NCBI GenBank assembly: GCA_006212045.1
Contig: PZPK01000013.1
Coordinates: forward strand, 1 to 64,000
Reading direction: 5' to 3'
DNA length: 64,000 nt
Source of the DNA: Oleiphilus sp.
GTDB taxonomy: Bacteria; Pseudomonadota; Gammaproteobacteria; Pseudomonadales; Oleiphilaceae
This document shows positions 1 through 6,620 of this stretch, piece after piece; positions within the stretch are counted from its first letter, which is position 1, and every line of letters begins with the position of its first letter. Made by a program: the position numbers and the translations under genes. The notes beneath the pieces were generated by a model. It did not search any database, was not told the DNA's origin, and saw nothing but the letters and a program-made list of their open reading frames with translations.

Positions 1-250
1 ACTTAAGAAACATCGGAACTTGGCACGAATAGAGGTAATTGAAAATGGACACCCTTAATGCTTAAGTAAGTGCCATTCAGATCTGACACCTTTTCTTCGC
101 ATAATAAGGGGTCAAAGCCCTTTAGCGTGTCACAACGATAAAAAGGTGACAGATCTATTTATAAGCCCATAAATCTATTCCTTAACGTTGGCAATGTAAG
201 AAAAGCCGGGACAAGGATTCAATCGGATGCACTGGCAGGCAAGCTAAAAG

Positions 251-289
251 AAAAAAGGGGCGACAGTGTTGATCTGTCGCCCCTTTTTT
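251..289. terminator. Bidirectional hairpin terminator, copy 1
   Basis: AAAAAAGGGGCGACAG pairs perfectly with CTGTCGCCCCTTTTTT over 16 bp around a 7-base loop. The A/T tails make it work in both directions. It lies just downstream of the truncated minus-strand gene fragment at 312-404, as its twin at 1415-1453 lies downstream of the intact gene. Confidence 0.85.
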
Positions 290-311
290 ACTGTGTTGCT
301 GTTGGTTGGAC

Positions 312-404
312 TTATTCAGTAACCGAACCCATCGCCAGTTCGTTTTTGTTGGCGATACCTGTGTTGGTCTGGATCACGGCTGCGGTTTTTACGTTCGTGG
401 TGAA
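312..404 (-). pseudogene. 3' fragment of the curlin-like repeat protein gene
   Basis: On the minus strand this stretch reads as the last ~30 residues of the small secreted protein encoded intact at 1475-1768, ending in NTGIANKNELAMGSVTE and a TAA stop. The 5' two thirds, including signal peptide, ribosome site and promoter, are missing. It is a remnant created by the ~264 bp duplication and cannot be expressed as a secreted protein. The few differences from the intact copy are largely silent or noncoding, so the duplication is recent or homogenised. Confidence 0.85.
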
Positions 405-409
405 TACTG

Positions 410-431
410 AAAAGGTGACAGATCTATTTAT
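410..431 (+). repeat. Short dispersed motif AAAAGGTGACAGATCTAT
   Basis: The motif occurs at 141-162, 410-431 and 1305-1326 in the same orientation, and as an inverted, slightly diverged copy at 79-95. All copies fall at or near the edges of the duplicated block. Such repeated motifs with an AGATCT core could be target or end sequences of a short mobile element, but no transposase is visible here. The link to mobility is inference. Confidence 0.6.
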
Positions 432-445
432 CGAACCTAAAAACT

Positions 446-466
446 AGCCCAGTTCGCTGGGCTTTT
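446..466 (+). terminator. UUCG-tetraloop terminator upstream of the toxin-antitoxin pair
   Basis: AGCCCAG and CTGGGCT form a perfect 7 bp stem closed by a TTCG tetraloop and followed by TTTT, a textbook intrinsic terminator for plus-strand transcription. No intact gene precedes it, so it may have come with the inserted module or may insulate the antitoxin promoter from read-through. Confidence 0.7.
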
Positions 467-540
467 GCTGTTTGGGCGAAGCAGTTTTGAATGGCTCTTT
501 GCGCCTTTAAATCGTCGCCAGCGTTCTAATAATACTTACA

Positions 541-569
541 CACCCTATGCACATGCTGTGCAAAGGGTG
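541..569. repeat. Long palindrome upstream of the antitoxin gene
   Basis: CACCCT and TGCACA on the left pair with TGTGCA and AGGGTG on the right, with one unpaired A/A and a 3-base loop. The hairpin has 12 paired positions and no T tract. It lies about 100 bp before the antitoxin start. It could be an autoregulatory operator, a recombination site, or a structural element of the inserted module; the sequence alone does not decide. Confidence 0.5.
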
Positions 570-664
570 GTTCCCCCGAATTCAGTGGGCTGAAGGCGTG
601 GCATTAGACAGTGAAAGCTAAATTGGTTACAGTTTAGGTTCTTGGAGAACCTCGGAGAATCTTT

Positions 665-913
665 ATGCCTTTGCAAGCGACATCCGTAAGACTAGATGAT
701 GAGACGTTAGAGCGTATTGGTCAGATGGCAGAAGCTATGGAAAGACCACGTGCATGGTTAATGGCAAAAGCAATCAAAGACTATGTAGATCGTGAAGAGC
801 GGTTTATTAGTGAAGTTAAGAAAGGTGTTGAAGCGGCTGATGCTGGCAGGCTCATCGATCATAGCGATGTAAAAGCCAAATGGGAGGCCAAACGTGCAGC
901 TCAAATGGACTGA
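665..913 (+). CDS. CopG/RHH-type antitoxin of a ParDE-like module
   Basis: This 82-residue protein has an N-terminal ribbon-helix-helix: residues 5-12 (ATSVRLDD) form the DNA-contacting strand, followed by two helices through YVDREERF. The charged C-terminal tail (about residues 47-82) is what such antitoxins use to wrap and neutralise their toxin. The start is preceded by two GGAGA sequences (GGAGAACCTCGGAGA). The stop overlaps the toxin gene by 20 bases, which implies translational coupling. It probably represses its own promoter. The pair is flanked by ~264 bp direct repeats, which points to horizontal acquisition. The exact RHH family (ParD, RelB-like or CopG) is not settled. Confidence 0.85.
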   Translation: MPLQATSVRLDDETLERIGQMAEAMERPRAWLMAKAIKDYVDREERFISEVKKGVEAADAGRLIDHSDVKAKWEAKRAAQMD

Positions 914-1190
914 CTTAGCGGATGCTGACCTAGACCATATCGAAGACTACATAACGAAAGAAAATAGCCCGCTCGTGGCGATTGATGTAGTGCTAAACAT
1001 AATCAACACCACAGAAATGATTTTACCGGATCATCCAGAAGGTGGCCGTTTCGGTAGACTACAAGGAACACGAGAACTGGTCATCGATGGTATACCGTTT
1101 ATCGTGATCTACCGGAAAGTTGAAAGCCTTAACCAAGTAGAAATACTACGTGTGCTGCATGACGCTCAACAATGGCCACCGGCAGGTTGA
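894..1190 (+). CDS. ParE/RelE-superfamily toxin
   Basis: This 98-residue protein has the ParE/RelE fold signature: an N-terminal LKWTDLADADLDHIEDYI helix pair, a central GGRFGRLQGTRELVI strand region, and a C-terminal FIVIYRK...VEILRVLHDAQQWP strand-helix. ParE members poison DNA gyrase and RelE members cleave mRNA on the ribosome; the late HDAQQWP segment is common in ParE-like proteins. The start is a GTG inside the antitoxin gene with a GGAGG ribosome site 6 bases upstream. No convincing terminator follows. The target is inferred from family only. Confidence 0.85.
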   Translation: MQLKWTDLADADLDHIEDYITKENSPLVAIDVVLNIINTTEMILPDHPEGGRFGRLQGTRELVIDGIPFIVIYRKVESLNQVEILRVLHDAQQWPPAG

Positions 1191-1303
1191 GCAAGATCAA
1201 AGCATAGTGGCATCGGACAAATAGAGAATAAAGCCTCCATTTGTCACAACAAGGCTCGTCACCTTGCTTGCAAAAAGTGGCAAGCCGCAAAAACAAACTC
1301 TTT

Positions 1304-1567
1304 AAAAAGGTGACAGATCTATTTATAAGCCCATAAATCTATTCCTTAACGTTGGCAATGTAAGAAAAGCCCGGACAAGGATTCAATCGGATGCACTGGC
1401 AGGCAAGCGAAAAGAAAAAAGGGGCGACAGTGTTGATCTGTCGCCCCTTTTTTCTGTGTTGCTGTTCGTTGGACTTACTCAGTGACCGAACCCATCGCCA
1501 GTTCGTTTTTGTTGGCGATACCTGTGTTGGTCTGGATCACGGCTGCGGTTTTTACGTTCGTGGTGAA
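1304..1567. repeat. Direct repeat copy 2
   Basis: This is the second copy of the block at 140-404. It begins with AAAAAGGTGACAGATCT and continues without a break into the intact small secreted-protein gene, so it is likely the ancestral copy. The pair could recombine and excise the intervening ~1.16 kb with the toxin-antitoxin genes. Confidence 0.92.
1415..1453. terminator. Bidirectional hairpin terminator, copy 2
   Basis: This is the same 16 bp stem as at 251-289. It sits about 20 bases downstream of the minus-strand stop codon at 1475 and would terminate that transcript. Confidence 0.88.
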
Positions 1568-1768
1568 GTTGCCGCCGATGCTGGTGCTTTTGCCTGTGAC
1601 CGAACCCAGCGCCGTTTCGTTCTTGTTGGCGATGCCGGTATTTTTCTGCAATACCACGCCTGCGGCGACAGAAGATTTTACGTTGCCTTTCACGTCAGCG
1701 GCGAACGCTGCACTTGAAAAAGCGGCCAGAGTAAAAGTGATCAGAGTAGCTGAGAGTATTGATTTCAT
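1475..1768 (-). CDS. Small secreted curlin-like repeat protein, paralog A
   Basis: This 97-residue protein has a clear signal peptide (MKSILSATL...SSAAFAA), leaving about 73 residues. The mature part is two repeats of roughly 35-38 residues, each with the core A-x-V-[LI]-Q-x-NTGIANKNE-x3-GSVT. The Q-x-N-T-G-x-x-N spacing resembles curlin repeats (Q-x-G-x-x-N-x-A), though this is not a recognised CsgA. Near-identical paralogs are at 4255-4548 and 8582-8881, and a 3' fragment is at 312-404. The ATG at 1768 is preferred over an upstream in-frame ATG because it is followed by the signal peptide and preceded by a GGGAACG ribosome site. It probably works with the CsgG-like protein at 6621-8138. Function is not established. 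Confidence 0.88.
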   Translation of the reverse strand: MKSILSATLITFTLAAFSSAAFAADVKGNVKSSVAAGVVLQKNTGIANKNETALGSVTGKSTSIGGNFTTNVKTAAVIQTNTGIANKNELAMGSVTE

Positions 1769-1851
1769 GAGTCGTTCCCGTTTGTTTAAGTAAATTCGTT
1801 TATTAAGTGAGTTGAGTATGTTTAAGCTAGTGCGAAACACGTATTGTTTTG

Positions 1852-1892
1852 CGCTATAACCCTATAGAGGGCCAAGGCTTGAAAACCGAACG
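1852..1892 (-). promoter_or_regulatory. Conserved upstream block of paralog A
   Basis: Read on the minus strand this block starts CGTTC, has CCCTCTAT in the middle and ends TATAGCG, spanning 41 bases. The same three anchors at identical spacing occur at 4647-4687 upstream of paralog B. It begins about 84 bases before the ATG. Equal spacing over two helical turns in otherwise diverged sequence suggests a promoter recognised by one sigma factor, possibly the ECF-like protein at 9169-10056. Confidence 0.55.
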
Positions 1893-1934
1893 AAAAAAAT
1901 GAAAATAAATTTTTGTACCAGGCATTCAGGGCGC

Positions 1935-2738
1935 ATGAAATCACTTAGAAACGCCAGTTGGTTGTTGACCGTTTGGCTATTGTCGGCTTGCCAGAGCGCG
2001 CCTTTGGCGCCATATCGGGATTCAGCCGAGTTCGATGTGAGAAGAGTGCAGGGTGCGCCTTTTCTGCATCAGCTTGTCTTGAATGCACGGGCGAGACAGG
2101 AAAGTAAACGCGGCTTTCTTAATGTCTATATCGAAGGGGATGGGCGGCCATGGCATCAACGGAATGTCGTCGCCTGGGACCCGACACCTCCGTTTTCACT
2201 GATGATGGACTTAATGGCGCAGGATGAGGGCGCTGCCCTGTTCCTGGGGCGGCCGTGTTATTTTGCGAGTGAAGATCCAGCCTGCGAGCCGATCTGGTGG
2301 ACGCATCAACGCTTTGCACCTGAAATTGTACAGAGTATTGATACCATACTTGATGCGTTCGCGATGAAGTATGCGGGTATCCGGTTGATTGGCCACAGCG
2401 GAGGAGGGGCCTTGGCGATGCTGTTGGCCGCCCGTCGTGATGATGTGGTGACGGTGGTGACACTGGCCGGAAATGCCGATATTGCGTCCTGGGCAGCGTT
2501 ACACGCGTATTCTCCCCTGAAAGGATCGCTGAACCCGCGTGACTTTCCCTTACCGGCCGCGATACAGCAATTTCACTTTGTCGGTGAGCAGGACAGTATC
2601 ACGCCACCTGCCTGGATCGCTTCAGTGCTGCAACGACCAGAAACACTCACGGTGCTAGAGGGTATGGATCATCGCTGTTGCTGGACCGAAGTTTGGCCCG
2701 GGATTCTCCAGCAGATTGCTTCAAACGATACACCGTAA
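1935..2738 (+). CDS. Lipoprotein alpha/beta hydrolase
   Basis: This 267-residue protein starts at the ATG at 1935, which puts the lipobox LLSAC correctly (Cys19) and has a CAGGG ribosome site; an upstream in-frame ATG at 1899 would add an unlikely 12 residues. The hydrolase core shows the nucleophile elbow GHSGGG (Ser155), a probable acid in GEQDS (Asp220) and His246 in GMDHRCC, so a full Ser-Asp-His triad is present. It is likely an envelope-anchored esterase or lipase; the substrate is unknown. It stands alone between divergent paralog A and the convergent autotransporter, and ends at a shared terminator. Confidence 0.75.
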   Translation: MKSLRNASWLLTVWLLSACQSAPLAPYRDSAEFDVRRVQGAPFLHQLVLNARARQESKRGFLNVYIEGDGRPWHQRNVVAWDPTPPFSLMMDLMAQDEGAALFLGRPCYFASEDPACEPIWWTHQRFAPEIVQSIDTILDAFAMKYAGIRLIGHSGGGALAMLLAARRDDVVTVVTLAGNADIASWAALHAYSPLKGSLNPRDFPLPAAIQQFHFVGEQDSITPPAWIASVLQRPETLTVLEGMDHRCCWTEVWPGILQQIASNDTP

Positions 2739-2746
2739 GCAGGCAT

Positions 2747-2775
2747 AAAAAAGCCCAGCGTGACCGGGCTTTTTT
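2747..2775. terminator. Bidirectional terminator between convergent genes
   Basis: AAAAAAGCCC pairs with GGGCTTTTTT around a short loop. Flanking A and T tracts serve both the plus-strand hydrolase ending at 2738 and the minus-strand autotransporter ending at 2795. Confidence 0.88.
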
Positions 2776-2794
2776 GATTGGGGCTGGGGTAGGA

Positions 2795-4090
2795 CTATAG
2801 CTCCAAGCGTAAACCCGCCGTGATGGTGTTGCTGGATACATCATCGAGCCCGGCCAAGTGATCCCAGTTCAGGAACAACTGATTCCCCTGGGACATAACC
2901 CAAGAGGCGCCGGTACTGATCAGGAAAAAGTTTTCATCGGCATCGTCCGAGGTAAAGCTGAACTGGTTGTTGCCCGGATCGAATCGATAACTGGCTGTGA
3001 CGATGCGCGTTTCGTCATCGAATTCCTGGTGCATTTCGATACCGAAACTCGGCACGAACACGCCTGAGTCAGTACTGATCGGCATACTGAATTGGGTGCC
3101 GAGAACACCTTGCAGAGAGTCCACCTCCTGTTTGCCAATATCGAGTGCAAGCGAACCACCCGCTTCAGAATAGCCATCTACAGAAGCAGAAACACTGTCG
3201 ATTCTAAGAGAATAGTTTGCAGAGATTTGACCCAGTTGCTGGTCAAAACCGGCACCCAGAGAGAGATTCAGTGAGTCGCCTTCAGGCTTGGCCGTGAGCG
3301 TTTGACTGACACCCAGCCCGATGTCTCTGACTCTGCGTGAGGTGTCGTATTCGTGCATGCCAAACCCGATAGAAGCGTCCATGTACCAGTTGCCTTCATA
3401 GATGCTGGTATAAGCGGTAATGGATAAAGTGTCTGCTTCGGTTTCCCCTGTATTGTTATCCATATCGACTTCGGAGGCGCCGTATCCTATTGCCATGCCA
3501 CCAACCAGATTGTTAGAGAAGCGGTAGTCGCCGCCAAGGGTCAGGGTCTGTGAATCAAAGTCAAACCCCTGCTCATTCAGGGTTTGGTCCTTGGATCCGT
3601 CTCCATAGCTCAGGTTGCTGTATACGCTGAGACGGCTAAAATCGTCGCCGGCCGCGCCGCCTGTTTGTCCCAGGAGAAAGCTGTTGCTGGCCAATGCAGG
3701 TGTGCCGGTTCGCAAAAATTGCATGCGGCCAATGGCATTGCCGACCAGATCCTGGCCGGTATCAGTGAAACCGGAACCGACAGCCCCAACCTCCTCGTGA
3801 GAAACCAGCTCTAACAGAGCGATCGCATCATTGATCTGATCTTGGGTCTCTGCATTACCAATATCTGTGCGATACGCATCACAGATGTCAAAAAGCTCGC
3901 GCTCTTTCGCATTGTTGAGTTCGGCACGATTGGTGGTGTTGAGATAATCATCAATCATGTTGGCAAGACTTTGAATGGTCGGGTTTGCACCGGGAATATT
4001 ATCGATGGGTGCGGCAAGCGAAACGTTGGCATAGCCCAGGAGCAGGCTTGCTGTAAGTATTGAAGGCGTTTGTTTGGCAAACAGTGTCAT
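2795..4090 (-). CDS. Autotransporter outer-membrane beta-barrel protein
   Basis: This 431-residue protein has a signal peptide (cut near residue 26, NVSLA/AP). It is followed by a short helical N-terminal region (about 27-150) and a C-terminal region of alternating aromatic and polar strands (about 155-431), for example GFGMHEYDTSRR and FLNWDHLAGLD, ending in TAGLRLEL. This matches the autotransporter beta-domain, a 12-stranded outer-membrane pore. The passenger is far shorter than in typical adhesins, so it may act mainly as a surface or barrel protein. An AAGGACG ribosome site precedes the ATG. It is the last minus-strand gene of the curli-like locus; a terminator lies at 4219-4250, so it probably has its own promoter. 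Confidence 0.8.
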   Translation of the reverse strand: MTLFAKQTPSILTASLLLGYANVSLAAPIDNIPGANPTIQSLANMIDDYLNTTNRAELNNAKERELFDICDAYRTDIGNAETQDQINDAIALLELVSHEEVGAVGSGFTDTGQDLVGNAIGRMQFLRTGTPALASNSFLLGQTGGAAGDDFSRLSVYSNLSYGDGSKDQTLNEQGFDFDSQTLTLGGDYRFSNNLVGGMAIGYGASEVDMDNNTGETEADTLSITAYTSIYEGNWYMDASIGFGMHEYDTSRRVRDIGLGVSQTLTAKPEGDSLNLSLGAGFDQQLGQISANYSLRIDSVSASVDGYSEAGGSLALDIGKQEVDSLQGVLGTQFSMPISTDSGVFVPSFGIEMHQEFDDETRIVTASYRFDPGNNQFSFTSDDADENFFLISTGASWVMSQGNQLFLNWDHLAGLDDVSSNTITAGLRLEL

Positions 4091-4218
4091 GAGTAACGTC
4101 CTTTTGATCTTGTCTGTTGTTAAGGCTTTCGTGGGTCACGTACAGCAAGCGCAACTTTCAAAAAGCGAGCATATTACAAAATGTTTATGACAGGCCAGTG
4201 ATTCTGATGGATTGCAGT

Positions 4219-4250
4219 AAAAAGCACCGGCCTCTGGTTTTGGGGTGCTT
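4219..4250 (-). terminator. Terminator after paralog B
   Basis: On the minus strand AAGCACC and GGTGCTT form a stem followed by a run of T. It starts a few bases after the stop codon at 4255 and separates paralog B from the autotransporter gene. Confidence 0.75.
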
Positions 4251-4254
4251 CGGT

Positions 4255-4548
4255 TTAATCAGTCACCGAACCCATCACCAATTCGTTTTTGTTGGCAATG
4301 CCGGTATTGGTCTGTATCACTGCAGCCGTTTTGACATTGGCGCTGAAGTTGCCACCGATGCTGGTGCTCTTGCCGGTCACCGATCCAAGTAAGGCTTCGT
4401 TTTTATTTGCGATGCCGGTGTTCTTTTGCAGTACGACGCCTGCCGCCACCGAAGAGGTGACCGAACCTTTGACATCGGCAGCCAGAGTGGCGTGAGAAAA
4501 CATGGCCAATGCCATGGCGACGAGTGTGGTGTTGAGATGCTTTTTCAT
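4255..4548 (-). CDS. Small secreted curlin-like repeat protein, paralog B
   Basis: This 97-residue protein has a signal peptide (MKKHLNTT...FSHATLAA) and a mature part almost identical to paralogs A and C: DVKGSVTSSVAAG, then two repeats centred on VVLQKNTGIANKNE and AVIQTNTGIANKNE, each ending GSVT. The linker GKSTSIGGNF is shared by A and B. The start has an AGGGGAA ribosome site. It has its own conserved upstream block (4647-4687) and its own terminator, so it can be made in excess over the operon genes, as expected for a fibre subunit. The subunit role is inference. Confidence 0.88.
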   Translation of the reverse strand: MKKHLNTTLVAMALAMFSHATLAADVKGSVTSSVAAGVVLQKNTGIANKNEALLGSVTGKSTSIGGNFSANVKTAAVIQTNTGIANKNELVMGSVTD

Positions 4549-4646
4549 GTGGTTCCCCTAAGTTTTTCGTGAGTCGTTATTGGTATAGCGTTGTTCAGTG
4601 TGTTGCATGCCTCGCAGCTTCCAAAGCGACGTTGGTGGCTTGCTTG

Positions 4647-4687
4647 CGCTATACACTCATAGAGGGACAGGCGATTCACCTTGAACG
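4647..4687 (-). promoter_or_regulatory. Conserved upstream block of paralog B
   Basis: On the minus strand this reads CGTTC, then TGTCCCTCTATGAG, then TATAGCG, with the same 41-base register as the block at 1852-1892. The TGTCCC element also occurs upstream of paralog C (complement of 8956-8961), with CGTTCA 20 bases further upstream there (complement of 8980-8985) instead of 14. It ends about 99 bases from the ATG at 4548. Confidence 0.55.
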
Positions 4688-4732
4688 CACATAAAAGGAA
4701 TTTTTTGGGAGCAGGTAAGAAGGCGCGTCGGT

Positions 4733-5539
4733 TCAGTGAAAGTGGATATCGCTGGCACCCATCACTTGGACTTCGCGCCGGGCCGGATTACCGCTGACGT
4801 CGATGTCGCCTGCACCCTGAACACGTCCACTTACGGATTGACTGGCGTGCAGCCGAATATCATTGGCGCCAAAGGTGCGAAGGGCGATGTGGTCACAGCG
4901 CAGTCCGGACTGATCAATATCGCTGGCGCCCTGGATATCCAGTTCGCAATCTTTGGCCTGACCTGAAATCTCGATATCGCTGGCGCCTTTGACCTTCAGA
5001 TGAAAGCGCTTCGCCAGAATGTCGTGCAGTCGGGCATTGGCGGCGGTGCGGATATCCAGTTCTTCGAGATGCTGTCCAAAGACCCTGAGGGTCGGCGTAC
5101 TATCAGGCTGTAGGCCATTCGTGTCGATGATCAACTTGCCGGCCCTGACCTCTACGCGCAGGGCACGCAGTGTTGCGGCAGGCGCTTCGATCTCGATGCG
5201 GTTTGGCCCGGTTTCGCTGTATTCCAGCTCGGCTGGTGTGCCCAGCGTAATGGCCGTAAACGCCGGTAAGGGGCGCGACTGTTTCTCCAGTCTAAAACTG
5301 TCGCCGCTGCTCTGAATTAACTGCTGCGACTTGAACACGCCAATATTGCGTTGATTGATATTGCCCATCTCGTCTTCTTCGAACAGCTCAATGCCATGGC
5401 TTGCCATGCTGAGCACAAGGCCTAAGATCAGCGCGCTTGACCGCACGAGCGCCTGCCGCCACAAGCCTGGGTAATGATACCCGGGCTTGCTTGTCGGCGT
5501 ATTTGCACTGCGACGAGTATGGGGAATGAACATGTTCAT
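4733..5539 (-). CDS. DUF2807 (head-GIN) putative adhesin, secreted
   Basis: This 268-residue protein has a hydrophobic signal segment near residues 31-48 (SSALILGLVLSMASHG) and a right-handed beta-helix-like repeat region (about 90-265). That region has recurring G-A-x-D-I and S-G motifs: KGASDIEISG, QGASDIDQSG, FGANDIRLH, QGAGDIDVSG, MGASDIHFH. These are characteristic of the head-GIN domain, thought to be adhesive or scaffold-like. The start codon overlaps the stop of the OmpA-like gene (ATGA), so the two are translationally coupled. In this locus it could be a surface or periplasmic scaffold for the secreted repeat proteins; that is inference. Confidence 0.8.
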   Translation of the reverse strand: MNMFIPHTRRSANTPTSKPGYHYPGLWRQALVRSSALILGLVLSMASHGIELFEEDEMGNINQRNIGVFKSQQLIQSSGDSFRLEKQSRPLPAFTAITLGTPAELEYSETGPNRIEIEAPAATLRALRVEVRAGKLIIDTNGLQPDSTPTLRVFGQHLEELDIRTAANARLHDILAKRFHLKVKGASDIEISGQAKDCELDIQGASDIDQSGLRCDHIALRTFGANDIRLHASQSVSGRVQGAGDIDVSGNPARREVQVMGASDIHFH

Positions 5540-6129
5540 TGGGCAATAATCGTGACGCGTCGGTTAATGCCGCTGTTGGGTGGTGTCCCTTCAATCAGCT
5601 CTGACTCTCCCTTGCCTTCTGCGCGCAGACGTTTTGGAGACAGGGAATACTTTTCAATAAAGAACTGTTTAACCGAATTCGCGCGTTTCTCCGACAGGGA
5701 TAAATTATAGTGCTCATCGCCGCTGGCATCCGTATGGCCTTCCAGCGTGAAATCGAGCCCCGACAGTTCGTTTGATTGCAGGGCTTCGCCAACCGGAGAC
5801 AACTGTTCAATCGCTTCCTGACTCAGCTGGGCCGAATTGAATTCGAAATAGACTTCCAGTGACAGCGCTTTTGGGGTGTTGCTTGCGCTTGACGGTGCAT
5901 TCGCATTGACCTCTGCATCCGCCGCATGCACACGCAGTCCACGTGTTTTGAGCACCGGTTTTTGCTCCGGAGCCAGCAGTTTGATGACTTGCTCTTTGCT
6001 GACGTCGGATTTACCCAGATGCACCGTTTCGGGAGATTCGGCCATGGCTGTATTGGCCAGCAGCAGTGCCATGATCAGGCCCGACATGCCGTGTCGAAGT
6101 GTCGGATATGTGTGTGTGAAGCGTTTCAT
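5536..6129 (-). CDS. OmpA-family peptidoglycan-binding protein
   Basis: This 197-residue protein has a signal peptide (ends NTAMA/ES). Its C-terminal OmpA/MotB domain (about 90-197) has the hallmarks EVYFEFNSAQL, EGHTDASGDEHYNLSLSEKRA and GINRRVTI, including the Asp and Arg positions that bind diaminopimelate. There is no N-terminal beta-barrel, so it is a soluble or periplasmic anchor rather than a porin. It lies downstream of the CsgG-like gene cluster and is coupled to the DUF2807 gene by a 4-base overlap. It may tether the assembly to the cell wall. Confidence 0.85.
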   Translation of the reverse strand: MKRFTHTYPTLRHGMSGLIMALLLANTAMAESPETVHLGKSDVSKEQVIKLLAPEQKPVLKTRGLRVHAADAEVNANAPSSASNTPKALSLEVYFEFNSAQLSQEAIEQLSPVGEALQSNELSGLDFTLEGHTDASGDEHYNLSLSEKRANSVKQFFIEKYSLSPKRLRAEGKGESELIEGTPPNSGINRRVTIIAQ

Positions 6130-6235
6130 TGTATTACCCTCGTTGTACTGTGTTTACGTCATCTTGTTGATGTTTTATGTTCTGAATCCAGGGATCGATT
6201 GCCTTGCTCATACCTTTTTGCTGATGCCTTTTTGC

Positions 6236-6610
6236 TTATGCCTTCTTATAGAGGCAAGTGGTTGAGCCGGTTTCGATCAGGAAAACTTCGCCTTCGCCCT
6301 GGACGTCCTTTTGGTCAAAAACCAGCACCTGTTTTGCTTTCGCCAGTGCCTGGTCATTCAGGTTGGTTTCTTCGAAAAGCAGGGTGCCGTCCTGCCAGCA
6401 GCGAAGGTTAGAAAATGACTGAACCTTGCTGCTGGTTGATTTTGCGGCTGCGGTCTCCGGGTTGGCCTGAGTAAGCGCTGCCGTGTCGGAACTATCCTGC
6501 CGGGCCTTGACCTCGGCGCCCACCTGACTGGCGCTGGCCAGTGTCAGGAGGATGCCGATGATGCCCAGGCAACTCATTCTTAATTTTGGTGTGCTCTGAA
6601 TAGCGTTCAT
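6236..6610 (-). CDS. Small secreted protein in the CsgG-like operon
   Basis: This 124-residue protein has an N-terminal hydrophobic segment (about 13-32, ending SQVGAEV). A low-complexity stretch follows, then a compact domain with two cysteines (NLRCWQDG and STTCLYKKA) likely to form a disulfide in the periplasm. The AGGAG ribosome site overlaps the stop codon of the CsgG-like gene 10 bases upstream, so the two are cotranscribed and perhaps coupled. I do not recognise the family. Its position suggests an accessory factor for export or assembly, analogous to but not homologous with CsgE or CsgF. Confidence 0.7.
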   Translation of the reverse strand: MNAIQSTPKLRMSCLGIIGILLTLASASQVGAEVKARQDSSDTAALTQANPETAAAKSTSSKVQSFSNLRCWQDGTLLFEETNLNDQALAKAKQVLVFDQKDVQGEGEVFLIETGSTTCLYKKA

Positions 6611-6620
6611 GGTGATTCTC

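Larger units (their letters stand above)
140..404. repeat. Direct repeat copy 1 (about 264 bp) left of the toxin-antitoxin pair
   Basis: This block recurs at 1304-1567 with only a handful of substitutions and a one-base indel. It starts in the AAAAGGTGACAGATCTAT motif, runs through a strong hairpin terminator, and ends inside the 3' end of a small secreted-protein gene. Homology stops abruptly after TGAA at 404, where another copy of the AAAAGGTGACAGATCT motif begins within a few bases. The two copies bracket about 900 bp holding the toxin-antitoxin genes, so the segment looks like a duplication made when the module arrived. Confidence 0.92.

Noticed and set aside
79-1326. CRISPR array or integron cassette
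   Set aside because: The repeated motif has four irregularly spaced copies with no uniform spacers. No integrase or clear attC site is visible; the palindrome at 541-569 is not enough.
1391-1793. Plus-strand frames of over 100 codons opposite paralog A
   Set aside because: They are antisense to the minus-strand gene with a signal peptide, ribosome site and two paralogs; the frames have no such support and recur only because the repeats are conserved.
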